64,000 nt of DNA from Diplonema japonicum. Lineage: Eukaryota > Euglenozoa > Diplonemea > Diplonemida > Diplonemidae. The notes under the pieces are model-generated. The model saw only the letters and a program-made list of their open reading frames with translations, was not told the origin of the DNA and did no database searches. Shown here one piece after another: positions 31,309 to 41,110 of this stretch. Each line of letters starts with the position of its first letter. The stretch's first letter is position 1. Position numbers and translations under genes: made by a program. The stretch spans positions 186,001 through 250,000 of the forward strand of contig OZ025688.1 of NCBI GenBank assembly GCA_964019335.1, written 5' to 3'.

Positions 31309-31815
31309 ATGCCCCCATTCTACGAAAAGAACCGCGTGAGGCCGGACGTTCTCTCCATGAAGCTCATGGGAGGGGCCATGCTTGAAAGCTGCCTAGACGA
31401 GGTGGCAAACAAACAGGACAAATGGCCGCTAGGAGGAAAAGGCTTGGGTGCACCTGCAAAGGCAACAAAGGTAGTAACCGTTCACCCATGGATGTACAAC
31501 GGTGAACAGCTGGTCGTTGCATCGAGGGGGTTCCGCAGGTTACAAGGTAAAAGTGAGAAAACAACCAAAGGAAGCGCGTACATACCACTCCACCCAAAAT
31601 GCCCCCCGTCGATAAGGAGCAAGGACACCGTGAAGTTCTTCGACCTCTGCAACCCAGCGAACTCCACATACAGAACCCTGCACACAAAGGTCCCCCCAGC
31701 AGCGGGGTTTCTAAAAAGAAAAAAACCACAACAACCCGAAACCTCACGGGGATGTTTTAAACGGTACCACCCATTGCTCCCCGTGTTGGAGAAAATGCTG
31801 GGGAAGAGCCGGTGA
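31309..31815 (+). CDS. Basic protein of unknown function, possibly organellar
   Basis: 168 aa from the ATG at 31309, chosen because it is the first ATG after the acceptor-like CATAG. The protein is basic and Pro/Lys-rich with scattered aromatic residues (MPPFYEKNRVRPDVLSMKLM...), a composition common in mitoribosomal proteins. No motif is recognised. Single exon. Confidence 0.6.
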   Translation: MPPFYEKNRVRPDVLSMKLMGGAMLESCLDEVANKQDKWPLGGKGLGAPAKATKVVTVHPWMYNGEQLVVASRGFRRLQGKSEKTTKGSAYIPLHPKCPPSIRSKDTVKFFDLCNPANSTYRTLHTKVPPAAGFLKRKKPQQPETSRGCFKRYHPLLPVLEKMLGKSR

Positions 31816-31925
31816 CAGTTTTTTTTTTTTCCTTCCGGAAGAGACCGCTTTTTTCTACTTTTTTTTAGTACTTATTTCCCCAATTATTATCCTCCATCAT
31901 CAGGGGGAGAGAGGGGTAACCTTAT

Positions 31926-32924
31926 ATGTCGTCTAGCAAGGAGGCATGGAAGACCTTCCATGCAAAAGTCTGCAACGACTTCACCGAGGAAGAGCTTGCA
32001 GGTGTGTCCCTTCCGATCCTTCACGGGTTGTTGAAGCACTACGGCGTGTCGTCAGCGGTGGAGGCGGCTAGGATAGAAATATACTGGAGGGTGTTGAACA
32101 AGGAAGGCCCCGAGAAAAAAACAACATTAGAAATGTCGCATGCTGTCCTGAGAACACCGCCTCCGGCCCCGACACCCGCACCGCGGTTAAGGATGCGGTC
32201 CAGTTCCCCTGCTGTGACATCAGTGTGCGGTGTGGCGGAACACCCTGCACCCTTTGAAGTTCCCAAACCCAAACGATCTCCTTCCTTACAAAGGAGAAAA
32301 CTAATGCGGTACGAGTTACCTGCAACGGGCAATCCCAACACGCTGTGCTCCGCTGTTCGCGAGCGTTCTCCCTCACCTTTTAGAACTTTGACGCCTCGAA
32401 AAATTGGGTCGTGCAACCCCAATGATCTTGCACCCGAAGAGAAGGTAATCTCCCGTAGGTCCATGTCCACAGGAGCACCCCGCAGGACTTCCATCACGGA
32501 GGTCAATGCGTCACCGGTGAGGACGAGAAGGGTGTGTCGAATCCCCCCATCGCCCTCCACGCCTTGTCAAAAGAAGATAACTAAAAGCTTCCTCTCCTCC
32601 CCCGCCGATCCTAACGTCTCTCAGAGTGACTCCGACGTGTTTATGAGGGAGATTGTAGGGCACGGAGACTGGACTGGTCCGCGGGGTGCGTACTCTCACT
32701 CCTTGCAAGGGAAACGGTCTGCATCCGCGGCAGCTAGCCCCTCCACACCCCCCTCTACGCGCTGCACAGGGAAATCTAGCAGATATACCCCGCAAGACTC
32801 CGGCGCGCCCCCCTTTGGTGTCGTGGGCTGCGCACCAGAAACCAAGATCACCAAAATACCGAGATCGCTGACTCAGACTTCACCAGCAAAGGGGGCTGGG
32901 ATGAGGTTCATCGCTACTTATTGA
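31926..32924 (+). CDS. Ser/Pro-rich protein with short helical N-terminal domain
   Basis: 332 aa. Residues about 1-65 are helical and Leu-rich. The remainder is disordered, with many SP/TP and RSxSxP sites, suggesting cell-cycle or cytoskeletal phosphoregulation (inference). No membrane segment. Not recognised. Confidence 0.65.
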   Translation: MSSSKEAWKTFHAKVCNDFTEEELAGVSLPILHGLLKHYGVSSAVEAARIEIYWRVLNKEGPEKKTTLEMSHAVLRTPPPAPTPAPRLRMRSSSPAVTSVCGVAEHPAPFEVPKPKRSPSLQRRKLMRYELPATGNPNTLCSAVRERSPSPFRTLTPRKIGSCNPNDLAPEEKVISRRSMSTGAPRRTSITEVNASPVRTRRVCRIPPSPSTPCQKKITKSFLSSPADPNVSQSDSDVFMREIVGHGDWTGPRGAYSHSLQGKRSASAAASPSTPPSTRCTGKSSRYTPQDSGAPPFGVVGCAPETKITKIPRSLTQTSPAKGAGMRFIATY

Positions 32925-33115
32925 TTTGGTTTTACTTTCTTTCTTTCTTACCCCCCCCCCCCCCTATTGTACCTGTTGTACTATTGTAATTTCCCCATCC
33001 TCCCCTCCCTCTCAATTCAGTACATAATTAAGTTCCCCCCCCCTCATTTACTTGTTTTTTGTCCTTTCTCCACGCCCCCCCCCCCCCTTTAATTTCCGTT
33101 CTACAGGTGGCTGCG

Positions 33116-34240
33116 ATGGCGGTGCCCAGGTTATGGGTGTTTGGGGCAGTGTTGTTTGTGGTGGTGACGCTGCCGTTCGTGGCAAAGATAGGTGCGCCGC
33201 ACCCTACGAAGCGAAGGGGCGTGGACGACGGGCTGGCGAAGCTGAGAAGGGCGCAGGCGGAGCTGGAAGTGCTGATACACCGACTGGAGGACAAGACAGA
33301 CAGGACCGACCCTGCGACCGACAACGCGAACAAAGCATCGCAAAACTGCAAAGACGCAAACAAAATGTGCGATATATGGGCACCATGCTGCCCGGGAGGC
33401 GACGCCAGCGGCGTGGAATGCTCCGAAGTCGACTGCACGTCACCAGGAGAAGCACCATGCGAAGGGACATGGATGGCAGAGAACTGCAGAAACACGTGCG
33501 GAACATGCCCAAGAATGCAACTCCGATACCCTCCCGGGAGTGTTAAATTCGCACACACCCCACCCGTAGCTACCATATGGGAAAAAACAAACAAATCGAC
33601 AGGATCGCTGCCGGGCGACCTATCGTGGAATATAGGACACAAAAGAAACCCGCGCATCCTGGAACTACACGGCGTGCTAAACGAGGAAGAAGCAAAGGAA
33701 ATGCGTGAGGCAGCAAGGCCGCACTTGAAGAAATCACTAGTAATCCACCCAACGAACTCATCAGAAGCTATTTCTGACGTCCGGACGAGCTCAGGGATGT
33801 GGATGACAGGCTCGAAATTTTCGAACTTGAAGTCGAGAAACAAACTTGTTGACGCAATGGTGCAGGCGTCAGGGTACCCGAAAACACATTTCGAGGCACT
33901 GCAAATACTTCATTACGACCCTGGACAGTACTACATCTCGCACTCCGACTACTTCGAACCCAACATGAAGGAGGTGATCGGTGCGTCGGGGAACAGAATC
34001 GCCACAGCGGTGACCTTCTTGAACACAATCTCGCCCGGGAAGGGCGGGCAGCTCAACTTCACTGCATCGCGGCCTCACGTAGAGTTCCAGCCTGTGACAG
34101 GGAACGCGGTGATCTTCTACAACGTGAAAAAATCCGGTGTGCCCGACCGTGCCTCGGAACACCAAGCCGTCCCTCCTGAAGCGGGGCATGAAAAATGGGT
34201 GGCGATATTCTGGATAAGACTAAATCCATTTTCGTCTTAA
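33116..34240 (+). CDS. Prolyl 4-hydroxylase-like 2-oxoglutarate/Fe(II) dioxygenase with Cys-rich domain
   Basis: 374 aa. The ATG at 33116 follows a pyrimidine tract and CTACAG. A signal-anchor helix (about 3-24) is followed by a short coiled segment and a six-Cys ShK-like domain (about 78-135). The P4H catalytic domain spans about 185-374. HSD (in YISHSDYF) supplies the first two iron ligands, SEHQAVPP the distal His, and HEKWVAIFWIR the 2-oxoglutarate-binding Lys. ER- or Golgi-lumen hydroxylation of Pro in secreted proteins is expected. Confidence 0.93.
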   Translation: MAVPRLWVFGAVLFVVVTLPFVAKIGAPHPTKRRGVDDGLAKLRRAQAELEVLIHRLEDKTDRTDPATDNANKASQNCKDANKMCDIWAPCCPGGDASGVECSEVDCTSPGEAPCEGTWMAENCRNTCGTCPRMQLRYPPGSVKFAHTPPVATIWEKTNKSTGSLPGDLSWNIGHKRNPRILELHGVLNEEEAKEMREAARPHLKKSLVIHPTNSSEAISDVRTSSGMWMTGSKFSNLKSRNKLVDAMVQASGYPKTHFEALQILHYDPGQYYISHSDYFEPNMKEVIGASGNRIATAVTFLNTISPGKGGQLNFTASRPHVEFQPVTGNAVIFYNVKKSGVPDRASEHQAVPPEAGHEKWVAIFWIRLNPFSS

Positions 34241-34330
34241 AAAAATATTTTTTATTTTATTTTTATATTTTTATATTCCAAAAAAAAAAAAAAAAAAAAA
34301 AAAAAGAAACAAAAAAGGGATCAAAAGAAA

Positions 34331-34756
34331 ATGACGACAGCTCTGCGTAAGAACCGTAAGAAGAGAGGGCACGTGAGCGCCGGGCACGGCCGTGTCGGGA
34401 AGCACAGGAAGCATCCCTCTGGCCGTGGTAACGCTGGTGGGCAGCACCACCACCGCATCTGGTTCGACAAGTACCACCCGGGGTACTTCGGTAAGGTTGG
34501 TATGCGCCACTTCCATTTCAAGAGGAACCCCGTGCACAAGCCCACTTGCAACGTTTCCCAGCTTACCAACATGATCCCTGAGGCCGACGCTGCCTCCACC
34601 AAGGTGCCCGTCGTGGATCTCACCAACAAGGGTGTGTTCAAGCTGCTGGGCAAGGGTTTCGTGTCCCGCCCCATCATCGTCAAGGCCAGGTTCATCTCCC
34701 GCATCGCCGAGAAGAAGCTGAAGGAGGCCGGTGGTGCCTGCGTTGTGTCCGCATAG
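34331..34756 (+). CDS. RPL27A: Large-subunit ribosomal protein uL15 (RPL27A/L28)
   Basis: 141 aa, normal family length. The N-terminus [21 protein letters not shown] and the [20 protein letters not shown] segment are diagnostic of eukaryotic uL15. Codon use is strongly C/G-ending, as expected for a highly expressed gene. The ATG is preceded by an A-rich leader. Confidence 0.98.
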   Translation: MTTALRKNRKKRGHVSAGHGRVGKHRKHPSGRGNAGGQHHHRIWFDKYHPGYFGKVGMRHFHFKRNPVHKPTCNVSQLTNMIPEADAASTKVPVVDLTNKGVFKLLGKGFVSRPIIVKARFISRIAEKKLKEAGGACVVSA

Positions 34757-34947
34757 ACAAGAAATGAACGGGGAGTATAAAAAAAAAAATAAAAATAAAA
34801 AAAAAAGGAGTTTTAGTGGGGGAAACAGGAGAGAATATGGAATCATTTTTTCCCCCCCCCCTCCATTCCCCCCCCCCCCCCCCACCCAAACACAAAAAAA
34901 AGGGGGGAAACAAAAACAAAAAAAAAAAAAAAAAAAAAAACCAAACA

Positions 34948-35856
34948 ATGAAAACATCGCTAGCAATGGCAGTGTTGGTGCAAACCGCGTATTGTTTCTA
35001 TGAAGGCAGGCACGCGGTACCGCTGTCGTTCGCGATGGAGCGCCTTGAGATGTTCGAAGGGGACGACTGCCAGGGAACAGGGAGGAGCTTGAATGGGGCA
35101 GATGACACAGGCAGGCAAACCTCGATCGGAGAGTGCTTCATATACAAAACGGGAAGCGTTAAAGTGACGTACAACAGAAGGTCATGCGAAGACTATCTTC
35201 TCCCAAGCCTGGAATTCACTGCGTACGACGACAAGGATTGCTCTGGAAGAGTTGTCGCCAAGGTAAACCTCATGAAAGGGTCGTGCGTTAACGTTGCCGG
35301 CCGTTCCGTAAAATTTGAAGTTGACATCGAGAACGGCGACTACTGCAAATACCTCCGCATGGTCCAGCTGTCTAGAGAAGCCAGTACAATTACATCTATT
35401 TGGGTTCCTTCCACACACTGTGAGGGGACCCCTGTAACTACATACAATCTAGAATACCATCGTTCCGCCCGTCAGGAAAGAGAATGCAACAACGCTTGCT
35501 GTTCTTTCTCCAGAGCTGATTCGAGTGAGGTTTCGTACCTCAAACAGATTTCAACGTGTACTTCATACGGAAAAGTAATTGTGTCCACTATCGTTTACAA
35601 AGACAAAGAATGTACTGAATATGACAGTTCAAACTTTATCAACCAAATGTATGACAAGAAACCTATTGTTCTCGGGCAGTGCAACTCATTTAACACGGAG
35701 AAGGGGGGGATGTCTCTAGAGCTCCACATGAGCTCACGTGAAACGGAAAAGCTTTTCTGTGAGGTGATTCGCTCGTTTAGTAAGTACGACCTCTCGAAGA
35801 CGAATCAATTGATGGTTTCAGAAAGTGATTTCAATGCGACGGTGGGAAGGGTGTGA
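34948..35856 (+). CDS. Secreted Cys-rich protein with repeated Y-x-D-x-x-C motifs
   Basis: 302 aa from the ATG at 34948. A signal peptide (MKTSLAMAVLVQTAYC) is present; no C-terminal hydrophobic tail is seen. Three segments repeat an aromatic-x-D-x-x-C motif: MFEGDDCQG, AYDDKDCSG and VYKDKECTE. Each is followed about 15-25 residues later by another Cys after a Gly. The same motif precedes the third Cys in the GPI-type microprotein family at 44.7-59.3 kb (YSDTTC, FSDDVC), so it could be a distant multi-module relative. Function unknown. Confidence 0.7.
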   Translation: MKTSLAMAVLVQTAYCFYEGRHAVPLSFAMERLEMFEGDDCQGTGRSLNGADDTGRQTSIGECFIYKTGSVKVTYNRRSCEDYLLPSLEFTAYDDKDCSGRVVAKVNLMKGSCVNVAGRSVKFEVDIENGDYCKYLRMVQLSREASTITSIWVPSTHCEGTPVTTYNLEYHRSARQERECNNACCSFSRADSSEVSYLKQISTCTSYGKVIVSTIVYKDKECTEYDSSNFINQMYDKKPIVLGQCNSFNTEKGGMSLELHMSSRETEKLFCEVIRSFSKYDLSKTNQLMVSESDFNATVGRV

Positions 35857-35857
35857 A

Positions 35858-35897
<40 letters not shown>

Positions 35898-36660
35898 TTG
35901 TGAACTGAAAACTAAGTTGATTGAACAGTGAGCACGGCTTTGTTCTAAGGAAGAATGAGGAAATAAATCCTTGTCCAGAGGCGTTACTTTTGGTGATGAC
36001 ATATATATATATATATAGACATAAAGAATTCTTTTTTTTTACAGGGAAAGAGGGAAAGAAAAAATGCCCGCTTTTTAGAAGTTTTTTTTTTAAAAGAGGA
36101 GAAAAAAAAGAAGAAAAAGAAGAAGAAAAAAGAGGTGGTTTTACAGCGTTTGCAGGTTTTTTGTTCGCTTCTTTTTTCTCCTTTTTTTTTTTTTCTTGTT
36201 CTCCTTTTTTAGTTATTTTTTTAGGCGTCCCGCCACATACCGCAGGTACCCTTAAATGTCTCTTTTTTTTTCTTCTCTTTTTTCGTTCATTAAATACACT
36301 CACCCCCCCCCCCCCCCCCCCCCCTCTATATACAATTCTTCTTTTTTTTTGAGATTCGTTTTACTTTTTTCAACAGCGATAACCCTGTTTTTTTTTTTTC
36401 TTCCTCCTTTCTCTCGAGGGATTTTGAGAGAAGGCAAAAAAAAATAAAAATAAAATAAAAATAAAAAACTGATAGGGACCGCAGCGCAGGGAGACACGAG
36501 AGAGAAGAAATATTTTTCTCCCCCCCCCTCTCCCCTCCATTTTTTCCCTCTTTTCTTTTATTCTACGGAAAACCCAAAAAAACCAAAGGAGGGGGGGGGG
36601 GGGGGGGGGAAATGCACCAATAAAAAAAACAAAAAAAAAACAAAAAAAAACAAGAAAAAA
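35857..36660 (+). other. Spacer
   Basis: T, A, C and G homopolymers and a TA microsatellite at 36001-36016. No gene is seen. Confidence 0.5.
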
Positions 36661-37257
36661 ATGGGTTATGCAACTCAAAATCTAAAACAAGCAGAGCCTT
36701 CTGCAATAAAGGCCTTCGTCCGTCGCGACATGGAACGCAAATGGATGATGGACACCAAGAAAAGGTTAGAGAAGACAAGGGGGAAAGATCTACGAGGCAG
36801 GACCACAGGCAGGATGACTGCAGAGAGTATAATAACAGCACTGTCTTCTCAAAGTGACCAGGTGGAGCAAGCCACACCTGGCGAAAAGGACAACAATTTA
36901 GTAACGAAATCCGTGGCTGATTTTCTTGCAATAGAAAAATGGGCGTCTGAATCGTCAGTACTGCCGCCCCGGGGCATTTCCCACTCCAGAAGGTATCTTG
37001 ACTGCGAAGAAGAAGAGGACACTGGAGAGTATGAAAACAACACCCTAGAACAGCAGCAGCTAGCCAACAGCATCGAACGGCTCACTCAACTGCTTCTGGA
37101 GAAAAAATCAAAGTACAGTCTGCAATGCGAACCCGCCCATAGTGCCACGGCTCAAAAGCGCCCTGTGGCTGCAAAGGGCGCAGCGTGCAAAGGTAAAATT
37201 AAAACGAAGCCGAAACTTAAAAAAAAAAACCCTCCCTCAATGAGCGGCCTTTGTTAA
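36661..37257 (+). CDS. Protein of unknown function with coiled coil and basic tail
   Basis: 198 aa. Basic helical N-terminus, an acidic stretch (CEEEEDTGEYE, about 119-130), a Gln/Leu heptad-like segment (about 133-155) and a Lys-rich C-terminus. No signal peptide or membrane segment. Not recognised. Confidence 0.6.
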   Translation: MGYATQNLKQAEPSAIKAFVRRDMERKWMMDTKKRLEKTRGKDLRGRTTGRMTAESIITALSSQSDQVEQATPGEKDNNLVTKSVADFLAIEKWASESSVLPPRGISHSRRYLDCEEEEDTGEYENNTLEQQQLANSIERLTQLLLEKKSKYSLQCEPAHSATAQKRPVAAKGAACKGKIKTKPKLKKKNPPSMSGLC

Positions 37258-37444
37258 TAGAATTATAGATTTTTTTTTTATTATTGTCAAAAGGAAAAAA
37301 AAAAGGAAAAAAAAATTGTTTTTTCGTGTAACTTTTTTTTTTTTTTATTTTTTGCGAAGGTTTCACGTTGAAAGAGGGGGGGATTGAAGGGGTCGCACAG
37401 GGTTGGAGGGAGAGAAAGGGAAAAAAAAGAAAGAGAAAAAGAAT

Positions 37445-38329
37445 ATGGCGCCCAGCGTCGATGACAAGGAGCTACGGGTATGCCCCCATCAAAAGAGAAA
37501 AAAAAATAAAATAAAATGAAAACAGGAATCCATCAAGGGGTGCATCGATTTGAACGGTTTCGGCCTCACGGTCACCACACTCCGCAAAGTGGTGGAGAAC
37601 GAGATAGGCACGACTTTCGACGGTAACAATGCCAAAAAGATGTTCAGAAAGACCATGGAAGAGTGTCTCAAGGAAATGCTATTGCTGAAGCCAAGTTTAG
37701 TAGAGGTACCCTTTCCCCCCCTTTCCCCCACCCCAATTAAATCACAGACACTCAAAACACCCCAAGTAAACGCTGGTGTGGGTAAGAAAGGCCGCAGGTC
37801 AACGGGAGGCAAAACAAGCCCCAGAAAGAAAAAAGATTCTAGTAAGAAGGCCAGCTCACCAAGAGCGAAAAAGACAAAAACAAAGGAGTCCAGCGAACCC
37901 AAGAAACCCCTCGGCCCTTTCTTCATCTTCAGCAAGTGGAAGAGACCGGAGGTGACAAAGGCAAACCCAGACTTCAAGGTTGGTGACGTGGCAAAAAAAA
38001 TAGGTGAAATGTGGAAAGCCCTGCCTGACACTGACAGCGAGAAAATAAAAGCTGTTGAAGAAGCAGTGAAGGAGAAAGAACAATACCTTAAAGTCTTTGC
38101 TGCTTGGCAGCAAACCGACGAGGGGAAGGCTGCTGCTGACAAGAAACCCAAAAGTAGGTCTTCTACAGGCTCGAGGCCCGCCGCAAAGAGAACCAAGAAG
38201 GTGCGGAACGAAGAGGGGCTTTCAGGCGTTGTTGCTGAGGATGCCACATCCTCCGAAGGGGAGTACGAGTCCTCTAGCGACACTTCTTCATCCTCCTCAA
38301 GCTCCTCTTCCTCTTCGTCGTCAGACTGA
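37445..38329 (+). CDS. DEK_C plus HMG-box chromatin protein, TDP1-like (two or three exons)
   Basis: Exon 1 is 37445-37477 (11 codons), and coding resumes at 37526. A second intron at 37706-37747 is likely. The N-terminal ~75 residues match a DEK C-terminal domain (LRKVVENEIGTTFDGNNAKKMFRKTMEECL). A basic linker follows, then one HMG box (KKPLGPFFIFSKWKRP... to ...YLKVFAAW) and a Ser/Asp tail. The combination is that of kinetoplastid TDP1, an architectural protein of active chromatin. TDP1 has two HMG boxes whereas one is visible here. Confidence 0.85.
37478..37525 (+). other. Cis-intron, 48 nt
   Basis: GTATGC...AACAG, purine-rich and containing in-frame stops. Removal joins ATG plus 10 codons to the DEK_C domain in phase 0. 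Confidence 0.8.
37706..37747 (+). other. Probable cis-intron, 42 nt, in-frame
   Basis: GTACCC...TCACAG with a normal C/T-rich body. It is a multiple of three without stops, so either form is coding. Confidence 0.55.
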
Positions 38330-38460
38330 AAACTTAAAAAAAAAAAAAAAGAACTCCCCCATTCAATTGTCTCTTTTATTTTCTCATTCCCCCCCCCCCC
38401 CCCCCCGAAGTGTTAAACTATGTAATGTTTGGGGAGGGCAGGATGACAAAACAAAAAAAT

Positions 38461-39583
38461 TTAACCATCTACCAACGAGCGCCGCATTTGCCACATTGTT
38501 CGAAATTATGACCCGGCCTCTTTCTGGGCACCCTTTTTTGAAGTGATTTTTAAGGGTAAATTTGGGCTGGCGTTTTTTTTTCTTTTTTCTTTTTCTTGTT
38601 AAGTTAGGGCAGCATTTAGTTTATATTTTTCATATTTTCCGCGCAGGACCCCGGATGCGAGAAGTGGCCGGGCTGTATTGCATTGAAAGCCCTTTGCGCA
38701 AAAGTTTTTTTTTACAATCGTCTCTATAAAGACGCTAAAAAAGGTGTTTCCCTGGATCTCAATGCTGCTTCTTTGCGTACCTTCCTAGGTGTCCTTTTGT
38801 CGATGGACTTGGATATCATGCCAGATTATTCTGACTACTGGCGCGCTGGCTCCACATCTCTCAACCACCCCTGGGTACGCCACTGTCAGTCAAGTGCTTG
38901 GCTTGTTTGGAAAGAAGCATTGCCCCCCAACACCCTGAGTACGAACGACAGTGGATTCACGCCTTTCAAAGAGGCAGTCATCGAAGGGCTACTAGGGAGG
39001 CTGTCTAAACAACAGCTAAAGTCAACTACAGAGCAGGCTGCCCCAATACCATGCCCCGAAACACAGAACGAGTGCCCTGAGACCCCAATGCGCCGCGATA
39101 GTACCTTCTGGGACCATTTCCCCGAAAAAGTAGCGCAACGTGCGGTGCAAGCATGGCAAGTCGAAATGACCCCAGTTCCAGTGTTCAACCTGCTTGGTAC
39201 AACTTTGCGTGACTCCGTGCTTCAAAGACTATCACCTTGCCGGGGATACCCCCCAGAAACCCCTCTCGGGGTCAAAAAAGAAGTCCCCCAGCCCTGGGGC
39301 ACGTACGAACCGCGTCAAGAAGGCCTTAAATAGCTTTTTACAGAATTTTACAGTCGATTTTTTTTGACTTGTTTTTTGTACCCCCTCTCGGGCACTTCAG
39401 GAACGATATTTTTGACAATGTTGTGAGGGTGGGCCCTGCTGTGGGCACCCTCTCTCTAGAATTGGGACATCTGGAGGCATTTCCGGGGGCATATAGCCCC
39501 GGCGTTGCGCTAGAATAGCTATTTTTGAAGTTTTGAAAATTTACCCCCTGGTGGGCAAAAATGGTCCTTTGGTAGATGGTTAA
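38461..39583. mobile_element. piggyBac-type deletion derivative with TTAA target duplication
   Basis: The ends are 15-bp perfect inverted repeats including the target site: TTAACCATCTACCAA at 38461-38475 and its complement at 39569-39583. TTAA duplication is the hallmark of piggyBac elements. The 1.1-kb interior encodes only the N-terminal part of a piggyBac-like transposase, so the copy is non-autonomous. Confidence 0.85.
38641..39333 (+). pseudogene. piggyBac-like transposase fragment
   Basis: The frame is open from about 38647 and has no ATG at its start. FLGVLLSMDLDIMPDYSDYW (about 38786-38845) matches the conserved start of the piggyBac transposase domain. The Asp-rich catalytic core that should follow is absent, replaced by about 120 residues without similarity. 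GCGCAG at 38641-38646 could be an acceptor remnant. Confidence 0.7.
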
Positions 39584-39716
39584 AAAAAAAAAAAAAACAA
39601 CTTTTGTTCTTCATTCCATTCTTTTTTTTTTTTTTTTTTTTGATTTCTGAAGAAAAAAAATTACAATCCTTCAAAAAAAAAAAAAAAATTAAGAAAACAA
39701 AAAAAAAACAAAAAAA

Positions 39717-40494
39717 ATGACAGAGCATGAGCACGTCTCAGCGTGGCTACAAGAACTGGGCGTAGACGGGGGTTTGCTAGGCGACCTCTCAGAGGACCAA
39801 GTGGCGTCTTTGTACCAATGGAGCGCAGCAGAAAAGGCAAAGGAGGACATAGAACAACGATTACTAACGAGAACGGCCGACATAAAAAGAGAAACAAAAT
39901 TACTAGAAGAGAGACTGGACTCCCGACTGGGCGTGAGATGGGATGGCTATCCAGGGGTAGTTGAAATGTCCGGAGCAGGCGCGTTGCTAGGAGTCAACCA
40001 ACTAGAATCCACATTAGTATGCGGGGCCATCGCAGACCTCCAAGGAGAGCTCGAAGTGTGGTCAAACAGATACTCAGAACTTTTAATGGAAAAGGCAGAC
40101 GCGCAGGGCAAACGGAATGAAGCAGAAAGGTACCACTCTGCTCTAGATGATCTAGAACAACGCTGGGTTACTTACATTACATCGAGATCTACGGGGACAT
40201 CTATGCAGGAACGGCAGACTCAGCAACACCTTGAAAAGGTGAATGAGTACCACGCACGCCTCCACTCCTTGCAGTCTCAGTCTTCTGCCAATGGGCTTAC
40301 CCCCCAGCTGGAACATTCGTCCATTGTGTCTTTTTTTGAAACGTATTCATCCTTAACACGGTCTCTTGCGGCCAAGCAGAAGAAAGTCAACAAGTACAAA
40401 ATCCCCCCGAACACCAACATGGCCCGCGCCAGGATCGCACAGATCAAAGCCGAGGTAAAAGATCTTCAAACCCGCCCTGTGAAAAGACGGTATT

Positions 40495-40496
<2 letters not shown>
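39717..40496 (+). CDS. HAUS1: HAUS1-like augmin subunit (coiled coil)
   Basis: 259 aa, close to the HAUS1 family length. The N-terminal WLQELGVDGGLLGDLSEDQV corresponds to the short helical head, followed by coiled coils (about 35-70, 105-160). The C-terminal LEHSSIVSFFETYSSLTRSL and the following K-rich, N/P-containing, A-x-A-x-I-x-x-I-K segment match the conserved HAUS1 C-terminus. Augmin recruits gamma-tubulin to existing microtubules. The assignment rests on remembered family patterns, so it is moderate. Confidence 0.65.
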
Positions 40497-40537
<41 letters not shown>

Positions 40538-41110
40538 CCAATAGATTTTTTTTAAATGTCTCTTTTTTTTTTTTTTTTTTTCCCTTTTTTTTGTGAGGTG
40601 GTGGGGATAACATGAAAATATAAGAAAAACATCAGATGTGTTGTTCGCTGTTGACCTCCTCGTCGGTCATCACCGGTAGCGCCCGAGTGGAAGAACATAA
40701 TGGAGATGCTCAGGGTGACGAACAGGCAGCAAACTGCACGAGCGCAGAATCTTGGTTACCCGGGACGCACAAGTTCTTGTGCAGGGCGCCGCCAACACCG
40801 GCCTCCTTTAACTCATATATATATACATGTTTTTTTTTTTTTCTGTTTATCCTTCGCCGCTTTTCCATACCTCGTCTCCTGCCGCCCATTCAGCCATGAT
40901 GGCCCTGCAAGCGATCTCTTTCTTTGCGCTCTCCTTCATCGGCGCCTTCTTCCTTTCCCCTCCTTTCCCGCTGGACCGTCACCGTTCCGCCACTTACCTT
41001 CTTACCCACCCTCTCCGCCCAGTTTGGGCCCTGCCCATACTTTTTTTTTTTGACACAAAAAAAAAAGAAAAATAGAAAAAGGTGGAAGTGAGGGGGAGGG
41101 GGAACAAGAA
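40497..41110 (+). other. Spacer with conserved motif and possible small secreted ORF
   Basis: After T runs, a balanced island at 40636-40810 ends in a 35-nt motif shared with 48193-48227 and 49599-49633 (29 of 35 identical). A 59-codon ORF at 40896-41075 starts with a signal-like stretch (MMALQAISFFALSFIGAFF) but ends in homopolymer-encoded residues, so it is not called as a gene. Confidence 0.5.
40776..40810 (+). repeat. Short conserved motif, copy 1
   Basis: CTTGTGCAGGG.G.C.CCAACAC and following pyrimidines, 29/35 identical to the copies at 48193 and 49599. In all three it precedes a T-rich stretch and a short ORF or array gene. Confidence 0.5.

Noticed and set aside
40896-41075. Small secreted protein gene upstream of PARG
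   Set aside because: The signal-like start is attractive, but the C-terminus is homopolymer-encoded and there is no stop before the next leader pattern; kept as a note only.
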